A stretch of DNA of 64,000 nt from Auriscalpium vulgare. Taxonomy: Eukaryota > Basidiomycota > Agaricomycetes > Russulales > Auriscalpiaceae. Below, one piece after another: positions 45,998 to 59,180 of this stretch. The translations under genes were made by a program, and so were the position numbers. The first letter of the stretch is position 1; the number at the start of each line of letters is the position of its first letter. The DNA lies in contig JAHBBC010000005.1 of NCBI GenBank assembly GCA_019915015.1, forward strand, positions 1 through 64,000, given 5' to 3'. The notes under the pieces were generated by a model. The model saw only the letters and a list, made by a program, of their open reading frames with translations, had not been told where the DNA came from and did not search any database.

Positions 45998-47215
45998 TGA
46001 GGTACTGGCTGGGATATTTATGTATGCGGCTTTCATCTCGGTCTGCGGTATTTACATGCCGTGCGATTCCCATAGCCTCCCGCGACGATGTGGGCTCGTC
46101 TCCCCGCCTGCGGATGTCAGGTCATGCATCTGCCCTGTGTGTTTGATCCTCTCCTGGGCAGTTGATCCTGGAAATCTGGTCGTCCGTTCGGGCTCATTCA
46201 AACACCGTCGGAAGTTTGATGTGTTTCGAATGCGTGGGTTGATGTCGACTTGAGTGACCCTGGTACCCGAGGGGCGTTCACTTAAAGTTTTTCAGGGTAG
46301 TAGAAGGCACTTGGATGGTATCTTCTAGGGGAGGGGGGTCAAGTGTTACGTTTGCCAATTCGAACCATGTCCGTGAAATTGGCAATTCTGGCTCTGGTCA
46401 CCGGTCACGGGGTGGCAAGGCTCTCGAATCGGAGGAACGGTCACAAGCACTGCAGGGGCATGCCCAACGCAGAACATGTACTGTATAAGTTAGCGCAGAA
46501 CAGATTCTGACGGTTGATGCCGCTGGTCCGATGCGAAATGAAGTGGGACTCCGCCAGAGGTTGAACGCGTTGAATCCGAGTCTAGTCTGCCACTGCAGAG
46601 GTTGGCGTGTACTCCCAAGGTCAACTTATCTTGGTGGGGCACTCGACCGCCGCGCAGGCAGTGCGTGGCAGGCTCTGGGAAGCGCTGGCACCAAACCACG
46701 CTCAACCCTGCTCGACCCCAGACCTTAGAGTCAGTATGAGTTTCTCAGGAGAATGATATGACCGACGATGCGGGACTGTCGCTTAACAAAGCGATATTAT
46801 GCTTTATCCAGCGGGCTCGCAGTGGGTTGTTGGCTTGCGCTCTGTTGGGATCGCTTACTATGGGACACTAACATCAAGACTCACCGTCGTAGCGGTGGTT
46901 GATCGAGCGCCGTGCATATTCTGAGTCAAGAAACCACGGTATATCCGATGAAATACCCGGCTGTGCAGGCAGTGACGTGCAGTCAACACATCTACGTCTC
47001 GTTGCACATTCCTCTGGCCCGGGCATGGCCATTGGCTCTGGTATTATTGCTCGCTCACCCTGTCGGCAGAGACTTCGAAGCAGCCTGTTTTGCTCGAGCT
47101 TGGAAGCTCTTCATGGACAGATTTGATAAAGCCTGACCTATGCACGCCTTGATCAGGGGGACCGCAGTGAGCTCTTCGAGGCCCTGGACCCTGGCTTGGC
47201 TCCTGCGCTTTGCAG
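45998..47215. other. Intergenic, no gene supported
   Basis: A stem-loop, TTGCCAATT (46352-46360) paired with AATTGGCAA (46377-46385), is the only structure noticed. Open frames here are short and motif-free. Confidence 0.45.
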
Positions 47216-48102
47216 TTTTTTTTTTTTGGATCAGCAGGATAATCATTAGATCTTACTAAGTACAGTTCTAATGAAAACCTATATGCTAAAGCGGTCCCCC
47301 GAGGGGAACCGGTCCGAGGGAAAATGCAATTTTACGCACGCCCAGTATAAACTGGGTAGTGTGGGACTCAGGCGTTTCCGCCGCTGCCTAGGTGTGCCCG
47401 GTGAGCAGGGTGCTAGGCAACTTAATACCCACTAAAACCTCTTTCGCCTCCGCCCAGTCCGGGGGGACTCGGGCTTCTTCATCGGCTAATGTGCCTTGCC
47501 AGGTCGCCTGTGTGAGGCCTACAGTCGTGGGCGAGCGATCCTTCCTGGTGGCGTTGATGCGGTCCGTGATGAGCGCTAGTGAGCCGTTCCGTGATGCGGT
47601 TGTGCCAGCGTCGTGCTGCGGTGTGGGAGGCTGCCACCGTGTCGTTTATTGCTCTGTCGCAGCGTAGCACCCAAATTCGGAGGCGCGCAGTTTCCGATAT
47701 CAGGATACGTAGCAGGCGTGAGGCGCCTTTGTGTGTTTTGATTGTCGCAGGTTCATCCGGGTCGGGGAGGCGTGCTTCCAGGCGTCCCGACGCAAGTACG
47801 ACGCCGACTGATATTTGTGGCCACGATTGGTTGCCGTGTGGCCACAGTTCCTTGGCGAGTTCCCAGAGTTGTGTTTGGTGGTTACCTGGGAAGTCGACTA
47901 GTATGTGCTCCATGGGCGTTTCATACTGACTGTCTGACCTTAGTTCTTTCGTTCTCTTGCCCTTTGGCAGTGGCTTACTGTGGCGACCACGCAATCTTGC
48001 CGAATTATCATGGCTGTTTCCCATAGTCTTTGGCGTGCGAGGGCCCTTGGCGTCCATGGCAGTTGCTCTGTCGACTTTATCCGAAACCGCGCTGCCCATC
48101 AA
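47216..48102 (-). mobile_element. 5'-truncated LINE (non-LTR retrotransposon) with poly(A) tail
   Basis: The minus-strand frame 48102-47479 ends in a C-terminal region typical of mushroom LINE (Tad/Jockey-type) reverse transcriptases: ETPMEHILVDFPGNHQTQLW, SRLLRILISETARLRIWVLR, CDRAINDTVAASHTAARRWH. A 3' untranslated region of about 250 bp follows and a run of 12 T on the plus strand (47216-47227) is the poly(A) tail. Reverse transcriptase and endonuclease domains are missing, the usual result of incomplete target-primed reverse transcription. No target-site duplication was identified. The 5' break lies somewhere before 47940. Confidence 0.75.
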
Positions 48103-49886
48103 TGACTGGCTGCGAAGAACCGGGGTCTCACGAATTCATAGCGCTGTGGGTTTTTCGCGGCGGACATCCCTATAAGTATACCAGATTTCTGGTGACAAGC
48201 GAAGGCGATCGTTCTAACGCAGCGGTTGCAAAATTGGTGCACGCAGGCCTATCAGGTTTCATTGTTAACATCTTCTTTCCCCACCACCTGGTTTCTGTCT
48301 CCCGAAATGAAATCGTACGTGTACGCATGTTACGATGCCATAATTAATACTTCCAGGGCATGTAATATATTCAAGGAACCCGTCGGGCCAAAGAACTGCC
48401 GACCAAATCTACCCATTAATCATGCATGTGCAGGCCGTACGGAGCCTTCTGTCGTTACACATGGTGGATTTAATTTTTGTACGTGTGCGATGGATGGCCC
48501 GGCTACAGCATACACGAGGCGGGGCATGCGCTCAGCATGTATCCGGTAAGTCTGCCTCGTGTTCTATCATGTGCATGTGAAGCTTTCCCGTGGTTTCTTT
48601 TCAGAAGCCGTGCGTTAATTATCGCGCCGAACGTCGGGCAGGCTCGCTTCAATTCATTCAATCCAGATGTCGACAAGACAAATCTGCTCGCTTATACCTT
48701 TCCGTGTCAATATCATTCATCAGTCTCCTGGAAGCAGACTGAACGCTGCTGAACGCGGCGGCTGATGATAGTCGATTAACCAATCATTCATGTCGACAAC
48801 GGCTAGTCCGCAGAGGCGAGATTCGCAGGTCAGATATACAGATCATTTCAGTCCGGCTTTTTGGTCTGATTGCATATGCAGTACGACACTTTTCACAGGT
48901 TCGGGATGACGAAGGGGTCCGGCCGCCCAGGGCGCAAAATTATCTGTACGTGATATCCGCACGTACTAACTTGCCGGAGTATGCGGAATAAACCACGCAC
49001 CCAGTCGGGCTAGAGTGGCGAAGGGCGCGCCAACTCACAGTTTCAAAAGCGACTCAACACCGCGCCTCGCTTCACCCGTTCAATGACAGAAAAAGGCCCC
49101 GATGTACGACAACCGCAACTGGCAAGGCACATGCTCGGCGGATGCGGCCTCGTTGCTGCCCTGAAAGTCCTCCAGCTGGGCGTTCTGGCCTACATGCGCA
49201 CGTCTCGCATGTCTCGCTGCATGTGCGCCAATTGCAAGTCATCATGCCACCTTCACGCGGGCGCGGCCCCCGACCGCATCATCATGCTTGATCATCGCAA
49301 CTTCCGAGCTTCCTCTTGATAACCTCCCACCACGTAGCTTCTCTTCTCTTCTCAGGGCCCAAGACATCACGAAGCATGGTGTGCAGTAGACAGGCATCGT
49401 CTTCCATGGACCTCGAGCGCCTGTGGCCTGTCCGACAGCAACCGGGATCAGAACGGAGCAAAACGTAGTTTGTAATTCTCTAACTCTGAACTCTACAGTA
49501 GTCCGCTGAGCGGGTACATACTAATACTAGTTCCGATGGCGGAGGCCCATGGGTGCTCGAGCGGCGTGGGAGTCGTAGATTATCACTAAGATTAGTCCGT
49601 AAGCATCAGAAGCGTGAGCACTAAGGCCCTAGAAAACAATAAGGGGATAAGAGGAGACGCCGAGTGTTGCACAGAAGGTGATGAGATTGATGTTCGTAGC
49701 TGCATGCGTGATCGTGGTTCCGGGGAGTATCTAACTGTGCCGGAGATTAGCATCAATACGGATCAAAAAAGATCGACGCAAGGCTGACTTTACAAGGGGG
49801 GGCAAGCACTGTCGGTCCGCGCCGGCATTGACCCGGAGATGTGACGGAGATGTACAAGTGAACTGCGCGCGCGCATCACTGGGGCA
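48103..49886. other. Intergenic; a weak open frame at 48477-48752
   Basis: 48477-48752 (+) reads YVCDGWPGYSIHEAGHALSM and later FNSFNPDVDKTNLLAYTF. It has no start context or family match and could be a gene relic. The rest shows no gene. Confidence 0.35.
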
Positions 49887-51000
49887 TTATGAGAACGCGG
49901 CCATGATCACAGGGATATGCACAACTTGTGCTGTAGCAAGCCACAACTTGAGGGCGCTCTCATCAGCCACAGGCGCCCATCTTGAGACACAGGAATATAC
50001 GCACATTGTAGTACAGGTAGGATCGGCCATCAGCCTCCGCCGTGCGCTCATAGTAAAACCGTTTGCCGACAAAGACGGCGAGCGCGCACAGCGCACCGGC
50101 GACATGGAGCTTGAGCTCGCAGGCGATAGAGAGACCGATCGACCACGCCACCATCGTAACCACGATCGCAACGCGGCTCGCCTCGGGCCAGACGATCGGT
50201 AACGTCCGTCGCCCAAGAAGCTTGTCTCCGACCTCGTCACGGAAGTCTTGCGCGTGGATAGTGGTGAGAATGATGAAGGCGTTGCAGATAAACGACGTCA
50301 ATGTTCGGGGGTCAAGAGCCTCGCCTTGCACTATTGCCAGCGTTAGCGGCTACTAGCGTGTTCTGAATCGACTGCGTCGGCTTACCCGAGCATGCGATAG
50401 CTGCTGTCCCAGCGTTGAAGGCTGCATAGCCCCACGCATTGCAAAGATTGCGCACGAACCAATGCGAATCGAGACCAAGCTCGTTGTGGGCGATGAATGC
50501 TATTGCGAGGGCGATGCCTTGCCATTCGACATTGAGGAGAACAGAAAGGGCAAAGCAGAAGGGGAGCAGCGCCCAACGGAGAACGCGAGCGGCGGGGACG
50601 GATATGCGCCCGGCGGGGATGGGTCGCCATGGTTTGTTGAGCGCATCCTCCTTCGGATCCATGGACTGATTCGAAACACAGAACTGGAGCAGGTGGAGCC
50701 ATAACCAGAACGATGCGAGCGCCAAGCGATCTACGCTGGTGCTCGATGCGGTCAGGTATGCGAAGACAGTCTGGCGGCGATTATAAGAAGAGAAGCGGTG
50801 GACTTCTGTCGAGGACGACTCACGACTGGGAAGAGGATCGTCTTGATGTCCGACTTGGTGAAGAGGTACAGCGTCCGCAGCGGACTGTACTTGATGGGCC
50901 ATGAGAGCTGCGAGAGCAAGCTACGAGGTAGGTGGAGCTGTGCAGGGAGGTAAAGCTGGGCGGAGTGGCCAATGACAGGGATGGGGAAGGTGGCAGACAT
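49887..51000 (-). CDS. UbiA-superfamily prenyltransferase
   Basis: Integral-membrane aromatic/terpenoid prenyltransferase. From ATG 51000 (MSATFPIPVIGHSAQLYLPA) a first exon ends after KTILFPV. The next reads TVFAYLTASSTSVDRLALAS and the first Asp-rich motif NQSMDPKED (NxxxDxxxD), then NKPWRPIPAGR. The second motif, AQDFRDEVGDKLLGRRTLPI, follows an intron. Several hydrophobic helices (SRVAIVVTMVAWSIGLSIAC; AGALCALAVFVGKRFYY) surround them. The last exon is joined by an intron (GTGCGT...CTCAAG) and gives LWLATAQVVHIPVIMAAFS. Both divalent-metal/diphosphate motifs are intact. In fungi this class makes meroterpenoids, prenylated aromatics, haem A or ubiquinone; the short length (about 300 residues) and sequence resemble the UbiA-like secondary-metabolism enzymes. 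The only other tailoring candidates nearby are distant P450 and GMC genes. Confidence 0.85.
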
Positions 51001-53321
51001 TATGAGGAGGGGACGCAGTCGACGGATCTTTTCGCGCGACCGGGCCACATCTTAAGTAGCGCAGACATCCCGGGAGTATGTCCTCATGGCACTGCGCTGA
51101 GACTTGATCTCCCAGGGCAGCCCAGGGGTATTCGGCGCGGCAGGCCAATGTGGCAGCGCCAGGTGCTTGTCTGCAAAAGGAAGTGGGCTTCTGTTATCCA
51201 TAAACTTCGAAAGATCGAAGATGTGAAGCAACGCGGTACCTCCGTGACCAAAGCAGTGAGCGCGCCAATGTAATCAAGTGCATCATCCCATCAGACCACT
51301 CCGGTGGTTTGATGAACGCTGGACTGACCGTATTCTGGCGGCAAGTTTCTAGCACCGGGACAGTGGGACACTGAGGAAGGCAGGGCGGCCGACGATAACA
51401 GAGAGCCAAGGGACAAGGTCGGACCGAGTTGGATGAACCCCGCACCTGCAGGCAAAAAGTTTTCAGAGTCCGGGCGACATGGGCGTGGGCGAGGCGCAAC
51501 CGGCATGGACCACCGGGCAGGCCTCGGGTCCGCTGGACAATCGAGATCAAACCGTTGACTTGCTCACAGCATCATCGGAGATCTTGCATTGGGCAGCGTG
51601 ACGGCCGTGGTTTCGGGGCACGTCAGGCTGCGAGCTGACGGTCAATTCACCGACTGGCAGTAAAGGTTGAGTCAACGGCGCCTACCGACTCGGGGCGTGT
51701 ATCATACGAAATCCTCTTATTCTATTTCCCGTAGTTTTGGCCCGAAAACGGCCCTTGTTGAGCTCATCGCTCGCCGGGGCGACCGGGCACCCTCCCTCGG
51801 CGAGCACGCCCAGTGCACGCCGCATGATGCCAGTGAGCGGGCAAAGTCGCGGCTGCCGCCCACATCATGATTTTCACCAACACGTCGCGCTAAGCGCGGG
51901 GGGCGTCCATGTCGTAGTTCCCGTAAGGCGATTGCGCGCCCCGAGAGCGGAAAGTTTGCGCCTGGCCGCTGCCAGGTGGCGGCTGCCTTGTCCTGCGAAT
52001 GGCAGGCCAGCTGCCGAGCGCGACGAGGACTCTACCGCTTCTGATTCTTTTCCTCGTCGTCGTCAACGCGCTGCGCCCCCGGTGGTCTCGCCTCCCTAAT
52101 GCTTACTCCGCACATTGGATTTTCGTCCGCTCGCGGACATTGCACTTCCTCCTGATCGTGCTCGACCTTCTCGGCTTATCTGGACGCGCCTCGTGTTGGA
52201 GGGTCGAGCTCGCACAGACGCTGAGATGACGTCCTCGTGTGTGTCCCGTGGCCAGCCCGCCCCCGCAAAACAGGGTCGCTCAAGTGGTTTCTCCAACCCG
52301 CCAATTCGACCTGTCAATTTTACACGTATACATTTGGTGATCAACGTCCCGCCTAGTCCTACCGTCTTGCGCCCGACGAATGCCCAAGCGCACTGTTGCC
52401 GACGTGCGCGCACAGAAACGTGTACTCCGGCTCAGTTCCAGTCCCCCTGCACTCGCGGCGTGCACAGATGAACGCGTGAACATTTGCCCACCCCCGACCA
52501 GGCCCCGTCATGGAAATCAAGAGCTTCGGACGCGCGGAGATATCGTTTGGAAGCCGGAGCGCCGCGGCGCACATGCCAGCCGACGATGCGCTCGCCGTTC
52601 GTTAATCGATTTTGTGCGATATGCACGCTGGCCAATAACATCTTGCACAGTCAACTGATTCACTGCAAGATCCGACAGTCAGGTCTAGGATTGAGGAAAC
52701 CTACTGATGTCGATTGGCGTCTGATCGTCCCGCGCTGTTCCTCGTGATGCGCCATGCGCAAACACGATCGCACACCAGTCCTAGATCTCTGTTCCAGCAG
52801 TTTTCCGCGCAAGGTCAGTGACATATAGAGGAGCGGATGCAGTGATGCTGAACGGCTTCCGGTCGCCTTGGTTCCTGCGCCATATATATGTAGGGTGAGC
52901 ACTTCCCAACCTGCCATGCCCGCATCGGCGAACGGCCTGATGGCAACCGACAGACCCGCTGCCCGTTCTGTCTGGCCGCACACATCCCCGGGATGAGATC
53001 ACGGCTGCCAGGATGCCACGTGTAGTCCCTCGCAGGAAACATATTTCCTTTACGTGCGTGTGGCAGCGGAGAGAGCGCTGCTAGATTGACGGCAGCGCAA
53101 TGGATGTAATGTGAGGTATTAGTAATGTGTCAGATACGCAAAAGAAGACTAGCAGATCAGGGCCCATCGTCCAGCGGCGTGGAGTTACCAAGGCGTGCCT
53201 CGTAATGTTGAAATACGTTGCCTCGGAATGTCAATCATATGCATCTTGAGCGCGCAGGCAAAAAAAAACATGGAGCCCAAACATCGATTCTTTTCGTCGG
53301 ACACAGCGGGATGCCGCGGAG
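51001..53321. other. 2.3-kb gene desert
   Basis: Open frames up to about 120 codons on both strands overlap each other and lack motifs or splice structure. No RNA gene or clear repeat found. The last 150 bp are the kelch promoter. Confidence 0.45.
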
Positions 53322-53328
53322 TATATAA
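53322..53328 (+). promoter_or_regulatory. TATA box of the kelch gene
   Basis: TATATAA, 216 bp before the ATG at 53544. The longer upstream frame begins with GTG, so the 5' leader is probably long. Confidence 0.45.
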
Positions 53329-53543
53329 TTCCATTGTAGGTCCAGGGATCTTGAGAGAGAGTACTGTAAGCTCAGAGTCAATGGAAAGGAACGAGTGCTC
53401 GAGATTGTTGGCGCGTGCCAGAGGTGGGCCGAACAAGGCAGGTGTATCTCACGCGTGGCGACGCGACGAGTCCGACGGCTTGCTCGCCATCGCCAGCGAC
53501 AACGAGGACTCGTCTTGCCTCCATCCCCTCCGTGCACGGCGCC

Positions 53544-55160
53544 ATGAGCATCTCAGACATAAGCCTGCGGAGTATGCACAGGGTGAGCAACCGCTCGATG
53601 CGTAGTTCGCCCGCCTCCGCACCTCTACCACCGATGGAAGAAGAGCGTCCTCTCACACCCCCGGCATCCGCACTTACCCTCACGCCGTATCATTCCACCA
53701 TCGGACAGCTGCCCAATGGCCTCGGCACTCCTTCTACGTCCTCGTCCAATTTGAAACCGCAGGCTTCTTCCCGCGGACCTGGAGGACCGCGAGGAGCGCC
53801 CTCCAGCCGCCGCACGCAGACCGATCCCTCCGAACTCTCCTCGGTGCGCCGCCTGGGGGCATCCAACTCGAGCTCAACGTCCCTGGCTGGCACCAAGGAC
53901 GGCGCCACGTCGCGTGCGCCGAAGACTGCCGCCTACGCGGACCCGACGCCACGCGTGCGCACGATTCCCCACCTGCCGCATGTGAAGGATACAGAGCCTG
54001 CACCTGCGTCCGTGATGTACTGGAGCAAGGCGCCGGTGTGGGGTACGCTGCCAACGCACGCGATGCGCGCGCATAGCGTGACGATGGTGGACACGGTTGC
54101 GTGGCTGTTCGGCGGGTGCGACGACAAGGGCTGTTGGAAGGACGTGTGGTGCTTCAATACTGGTGCATTTTTCTCCTTTGGCGCGTGTTTAGGGAAGCGG
54201 CATTGAAGCGGCCAACAGAGACAATGCAATGGTCGCGCCCCGAGATGCAAGGCGACATCCCCCTGCCTTGTCGCGCGCACTCCGCCACCCTCATAGACCG
54301 CAAGCTCGTCGTCTTTGGCGGCGGAGAGGGGCCCGTATACTACAACAGCGTCTACGTACTCGACATCACCTTACGGCGGTGGCTGAAGCCGATCATCGTC
54401 AATCACAAGGAAGACATTCCCCCGCCACGGCGCGCGCACACGACCGTCCTCTACCAAGGCAAGATCTGGGTCTTCGGTGGGGGCAATGGCATGCAGGCAC
54501 TCAACGACGTGTGGACGCTTGACGTGACTGGGACGCTCGAACGAATGAAATGGGATCAGGTCAACATTGTAGGGCGCAAGAAGCCCAGCCCGCGCGGGTA
54601 CCATACAGCGAATCTCGTAGGCAACATGATGATCGTCATCGGCGGGAGTGATGGCCGCGAGTGTTTTTCCGACATCTGGTGTTTGGATCTGGGTACGAGA
54701 ACATCCCGCCTTCCGAGACGACTGTAGTTCTGATGCGATACTTTTACCCGCAGACGCGCTCATTTGGACTCAGATTCGACCAGAGGTGGTGCACCGCCGT
54801 CTCTCGCATGCTGTCTCGCAGGTCGGCTCGTTCCTTTTCATCACGGGCGGGCACGACGGCACCGAATATACCTCGGACATGCTCATGTTCAACCTCGGTA
54901 TGCCTCCCCATTTCCCCTTCCCCCACCCACAATCTCTTATTCATTCCGCCATTTGTACAGTATCGCTGCAGTACGAACCCCGCCGGACCCTCGGTCGCGC
55001 GCCATCGCCGCGGGGGTACCATATTTCAGTGCTCGCCGACTCGCGCCTGTTCATGTTCGGCGGGTTCAACGGGCACGACGTCTTTGACGACGTGTACATC
55101 CTCGACCTCGCTGCCGCCGCGTACCTCCCGCAGGTAACGAGCTTCAGCATCCAGGCATGA
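53544..55160 (+). CDS. Six-repeat kelch beta-propeller protein (Tea1/Kel1-like)
   Basis: Kelch propellers are protein-interaction platforms; in fungi the Tea1/Kel1 group marks cell ends and polarity. After a Ser/Pro-rich head (MSISDISLRSMHRVSNRSMR) six kelch motifs are readable: LFGGCDDKGCWKDVWCF, VFGGGEGPVYYNSVYVLDI, VFGGGNGMQALNDVWTLDV, VIGGSDGRECFSDIWCLDL, ITGGHDGTEYTSDMLMFNL and MFGGFNGHDVFDDVYILDL. Introns near 54163, 54694 and 54898 are in phase. The frame ends at TGA 55158-55160, soon after the sixth blade. There is no coiled-coil tail as in Tea1, so it is a compact propeller of roughly 480 residues and the assignment to Tea1/Kel1 is loose. Confidence 0.8.
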
Positions 55161-55889
55161 TGCGCGAGGATGCGCGCTGGCCCGGCGATCCGATCCCGCC
55201 GTGAGGCACGTCGTATGTGGGGTGGGTAGCCTTCTGCAGGGCTGATTTCTGGAGTCGCACCGCATATCTCCACCGTCGCAGCGACTGGATCGCATACTAT
55301 GGATTTTCTCGGGATCGGCACATGAGGGATGGCCCGGATGGCCGCATGGTGGCAGAGGGGCATGTCGCCGGCATTTACTATCTAGAAGTTCCATAGGACG
55401 CACGCAATGTACATCATACCCATCCTCGGATATTGGGGCTGCAAAATCGGACAGCGGAAACGTCGAGGTGCATGGCTCGGCTCGTTCACTTGAGACTCGC
55501 GTCCGATTGCGCATGTCATGGAGACGAGGAAACCAATCGTGCGACGGTGCCCGATGCGTGATCGAGTCAGATCGACGCCGCCTTGTCTTCGGACCGGTAT
55601 CGTGGGCGGCGTGATCCGGTGGTGGACGCGTGGAACAACACGGGTAAATATGATTTTCATTGTTACAAGACAGAAGATCCAGTGAAGTAGGTAAAAAAGA
55701 CTGAAAGACTGATGACCGAAACAAAGAGACGAAAGGACGACTATGAACAGAGGTAGATGGAGGTACCTGTAAGAAAGAATCAGAGTCTAGATATATAAGC
55801 TAGCAAAACAAGAGGTGCGGAAAGATGCACGGTTGTGGCACTCTTCAAGAACACCGGTGGGGACGGGGAGGGAAGGAGAAGGAAGCCGA
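55161..55889. other. Intergenic between convergent kelch and GMC genes
   Basis: No gene seen; minus-strand frames (55026-55724) overlap the kelch exon and lack motifs. Probably 3' flanks. Confidence 0.45.
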
Positions 55890-58423
55890 TCACGCGTGCG
55901 TGCCCTTGATGAGGTCCGCCGCCTTCTCCGCGATCGCGACCACGGTCGCAACAGGGTGCGCGCTGATCTGCGTCGGGAACACACTCGCGTCAACCACGCG
56001 CAGGCCCTGCACGCCGTGCACGCGCAGCGCCGTGTCGACGACGCCGCCGTCTGCGCCATGAGAAATGCGCGCGGTCGACACCGGGTGGAACGCCGCGCTG
56101 CACCGCTTCAGGATGACCGCCTTGATCTCATCGTCCGTGATCTGTCCACCCAAGATCCACTCCGTTGTTAGATGAGCAGAGAGGAAGGGGGAGAGGCGAC
56201 GTACGGTGTCCGGGTCCGCGTCGCCGGGCCAGAAGTAGTGCGTCTTGTCCGCGAGCTCCTTCTTCGGCTCGACGATGCCTTTCACAGCGGGCGTGTGCGC
56301 AAGCTGCAGCGCGAAGCGCACACCCTTCACCAATATGTTGAGGTCATTTTCCACCGTGAGGAATCTGCCATCAGTCAATGCCATCAGTCACCCCGTCAGC
56401 GCGCGTCCTGTATATAATATATGTCCACGCAGACGCACTTGGGGTCGATGACGGGCTTGTCGTAAACGCTCGTCGTCTCGAGAGTCACGGTGCCTACGCT
56501 CTCCGGCCGCAGCAGCACAGGACCCTAAGTACAAGAGGCGCGGTGAGCATGGCGCTCGCATTAAAAGATGAATGGAGATGGCACGCACGATGGTCACACC
56601 GTACACGCCGGCGGGCACGTCGACGCCGAAACCGGCGACCACGAGCGGGAACCACACAACCTCGAGGTCCGGGGAGTGCGGGCCGGACGTCGTGTCCTTG
56701 ATTGGCACATTCGCGCTTGCAGGGCTCGACAGCGGCAGCCTACACACCATCGCAAAATTAGCAGGGAGCACAGAACGAGGGAGTAAGTGAGCGACGCACG
56801 CAGGGTCGGTCGAGCGAATGAACGCGGCACCGGGTGCGGTGAGATTCGTCATGGGCCCGCTGCCAAAGAGCAGCCACTTGACGAGCGCAATGAGGCCCTG
56901 CCCGGGTCCGTTGAGGTAGTCTAGTGTGTACCCGGGCCCCGTGCAGCGTAGGACGATCGGGCCCGACGACAAATGCTGCATTCACCACCCTATTATCAGG
57001 ACCACTACGTGCTGCAATTCAATCGGCGCACTCACATCCTGATAATTCTTCCCGACATGAGGCAGGTCTTTCACGACGGGGATGCCGAGCCTCGTGAGTT
57101 CGTCCTGTGGGCCGAGGCCGGACAGCAGCAGCAGTTGCGGCGTCGCGACCGCGCCCGTGCACACGAGCACCTCGCGCTTCGCGCGTACACGGTAACGCGC
57201 GCCTTCCGCGGTTTTGCTCAGCTCGACGCCGATTGCGCGTGGCGTGGCGTCGAACAGAATTTTCTCGGTCATCACGCCTGTCGCAATGTGCAGGTTGGGA
57301 CGCTTCACGACGTGCGGAGGCAGGTACGCTGCAGCGACGTTCTGGCGGTGGCCCTTGGCGTCGATGTACGATGCGAAGGTCGACGCGCCGCTCGGCCCTG
57401 CGGGCGTGTTAAAGTCATGGATGCGCTTCACACCTGTCTGCTCGGACGCCTCGAGCATCACATCGTGGATGGGCTGCACGCATAGGCCGCGCAAGTGAGC
57501 AGGGGCTGGGGAGAGAAGAAGAGGGAGGACGTACGGCGGTGGGCGCGATGCCAATACCCCAGGGCCCGTCCGCGCCGTGGTCACCTTGCTCAACACCCAC
57601 GTGGGCGGGGTTGGGGGTCCACTTTTCGGATTTTGTGTAGTACCTGCAAACAGCATGTTAGATTGTCTTTCAGCGAAAGGATGGAAGCGGGTGCGTACGG
57701 CAGGAGGTCGTTGTAGCCCCAGCCCTTGAGGCCTTTGGCCTCCCATTCCTCAAGATCTGCGGGAACGGGTCATGATCCTGCTCAGCATCTTAATAGATAG
57801 GACGAACCCTCAGGTGCAGCGTGCTGGTAAATGAGAGCGTTGATTGAGCTAGAAGACGACGCAGGTCAGAATGGCACTGCTGCGAGCGTACTGTATGCAC
57901 CGCACCTGGATCCGCCCAAGACCTTCCCGCGCGGAACAAAGTGCAGGCGGTCGCCCGCCTTTGCCTGGTTGCTGCATACATGCCGCGTGTCAGGTGCTTA
58001 ACGAGACGAGGCGAAGCGAAGGCGGCGCACGCAGTGGGGTAGTCCCAGTCCACATGCGTTTTCAAGAGTTTGGGCCAGGCAAGCGGGATCTTGCCCAGCA
58101 ATTCTTTCTCGTACCTGCGAGCAGATACGCGTGTCAGTCTAGCTAGCGCTTGCAATAAGGGAGGGAGCAGCGCGACGCACCCATTGCCAGCTTCGAGGAC
58201 GAGTACGGTGGTGTCCGGGTCCTCCGTGAGTCGCGAGGCGAGGACAGAGCCAGCCGTTCCTGCATGCCGGCATGAACTGCCGTACGGCGACGTTGCAGCA
58301 GTGGTTAGACACACCTCCTCCAACGATCACGTAGTCGTACTCCTTCCACGCCGTCGAGTCCTTATCGGTGACCTCGGTCGCATAGTGCTTCGGGTCGGAC
58401 AGGTAGGATTGCGCAGAGCCCAT
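55890..58423 (-). CDS. GMC oxidoreductase, aryl-alcohol-oxidase/choline-dehydrogenase type
   Basis: FAD-dependent alcohol oxidase or dehydrogenase (CAZy AA3-like); in wood-decay fungi this class supplies H2O2 or shuttles electrons to lignocellulose enzymes. The start MGSAQSYLSDPKHYATEVTD leads to the FAD-binding DYVIVGGG|TAGSVLASRLTED (intron between 58353 and 58260) and VLVLEAG. HFVPRGKVLGGS is the GMC signature-1 region. ATGVMTEKIL, VLVCTGAVATPQLLLLSGLG (signature 2) and VGKNYQD follow. The catalytic-pair region is FHPVSTARISH near the end, then ISAHPVATVVAIAEKAADLI. The protein ends KGTHA at 55890. A dozen small introns join without frame breaks. I see no clear secretion signal, so an intracellular or non-classical location is possible. 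Substrate unknown. Confidence 0.88.
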
Positions 58424-59180
58424 GATGGTCGAAAGAGAAACCGAAAGAATATACGGTCAACGTAAGACTGACACGGTGGTGAGCGGAGGGTTTAAGACAG
58501 GTTCATCTCATCATAGAGTAAGCACGCTGCTGTAAATCCGAAAGGCTTTGAAACTTTGAAAGTAGACTTCTTTGAGACTTCTATGCTAGTAGACTTCTGA
58601 TTGACCTGGTCACCATGCGTGGGAACCGCTGCGGTCGCCGACCGGGGAGTCGGGGTGATGGCGGCGTTTACTCTGACTCTCAACAACGGCCAGGGTTTGT
58701 CACCGTACTGCTCTCCTCGCGACGACAGACAGAAAATCAGACTTTCTTATCTGCGCTGCTCTCTCGGCCACTGGGCACAACGTACGTACATTATGATCGG
58801 CCAAGGACGGCGCAGCCCGACAAGAAGCGTCTGCCTTCCTGATGGGCGCGCCATCACAATGTCTCTCCAAGGGTGATCATCAGCGGCATCACGACCAATG
58901 CGCCGGCATCAAAGCCAGTTCCTACAACTAAAGCAGCCCGTGATAACGACAAAGCGGATATATTCCTATGCGACAAACAAATAAGTGCGACAAGTCAGTA
59001 TGATACAGCGCGGCCATGAATATAAGTATGGTCAGAAATTACACAGGCCGGCGTCCAGCCCGCAGCTCTACACTGATAACTTTAACCACCCCACAACGTA
59101 CGACGTCTCGATACATACGCATATATACACCTCCCCACCATCTCTATGCTCAAACGGTAGAAGTGGATCGGGGCCAGCGG
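58424..59180. other. Intergenic, no gene supported
   Basis: Upstream region of the GMC gene (first 100 bp) and 3' flank of the membrane-protein gene. Repeated AGACTTCT words near 58565-58597. Open frames are short. Confidence 0.45.

Noticed and set aside
53158..53215. tRNA-like sequence (GGGCCCATCGTCCAGCGG...)
   Set aside because: Only the start resembles a D arm; no T arm or matching acceptor strand follows.
53415..53543. Earlier start for the kelch protein
   Set aside because: The upstream in-frame codon at 53415 is GTG; the first ATG is 53544.
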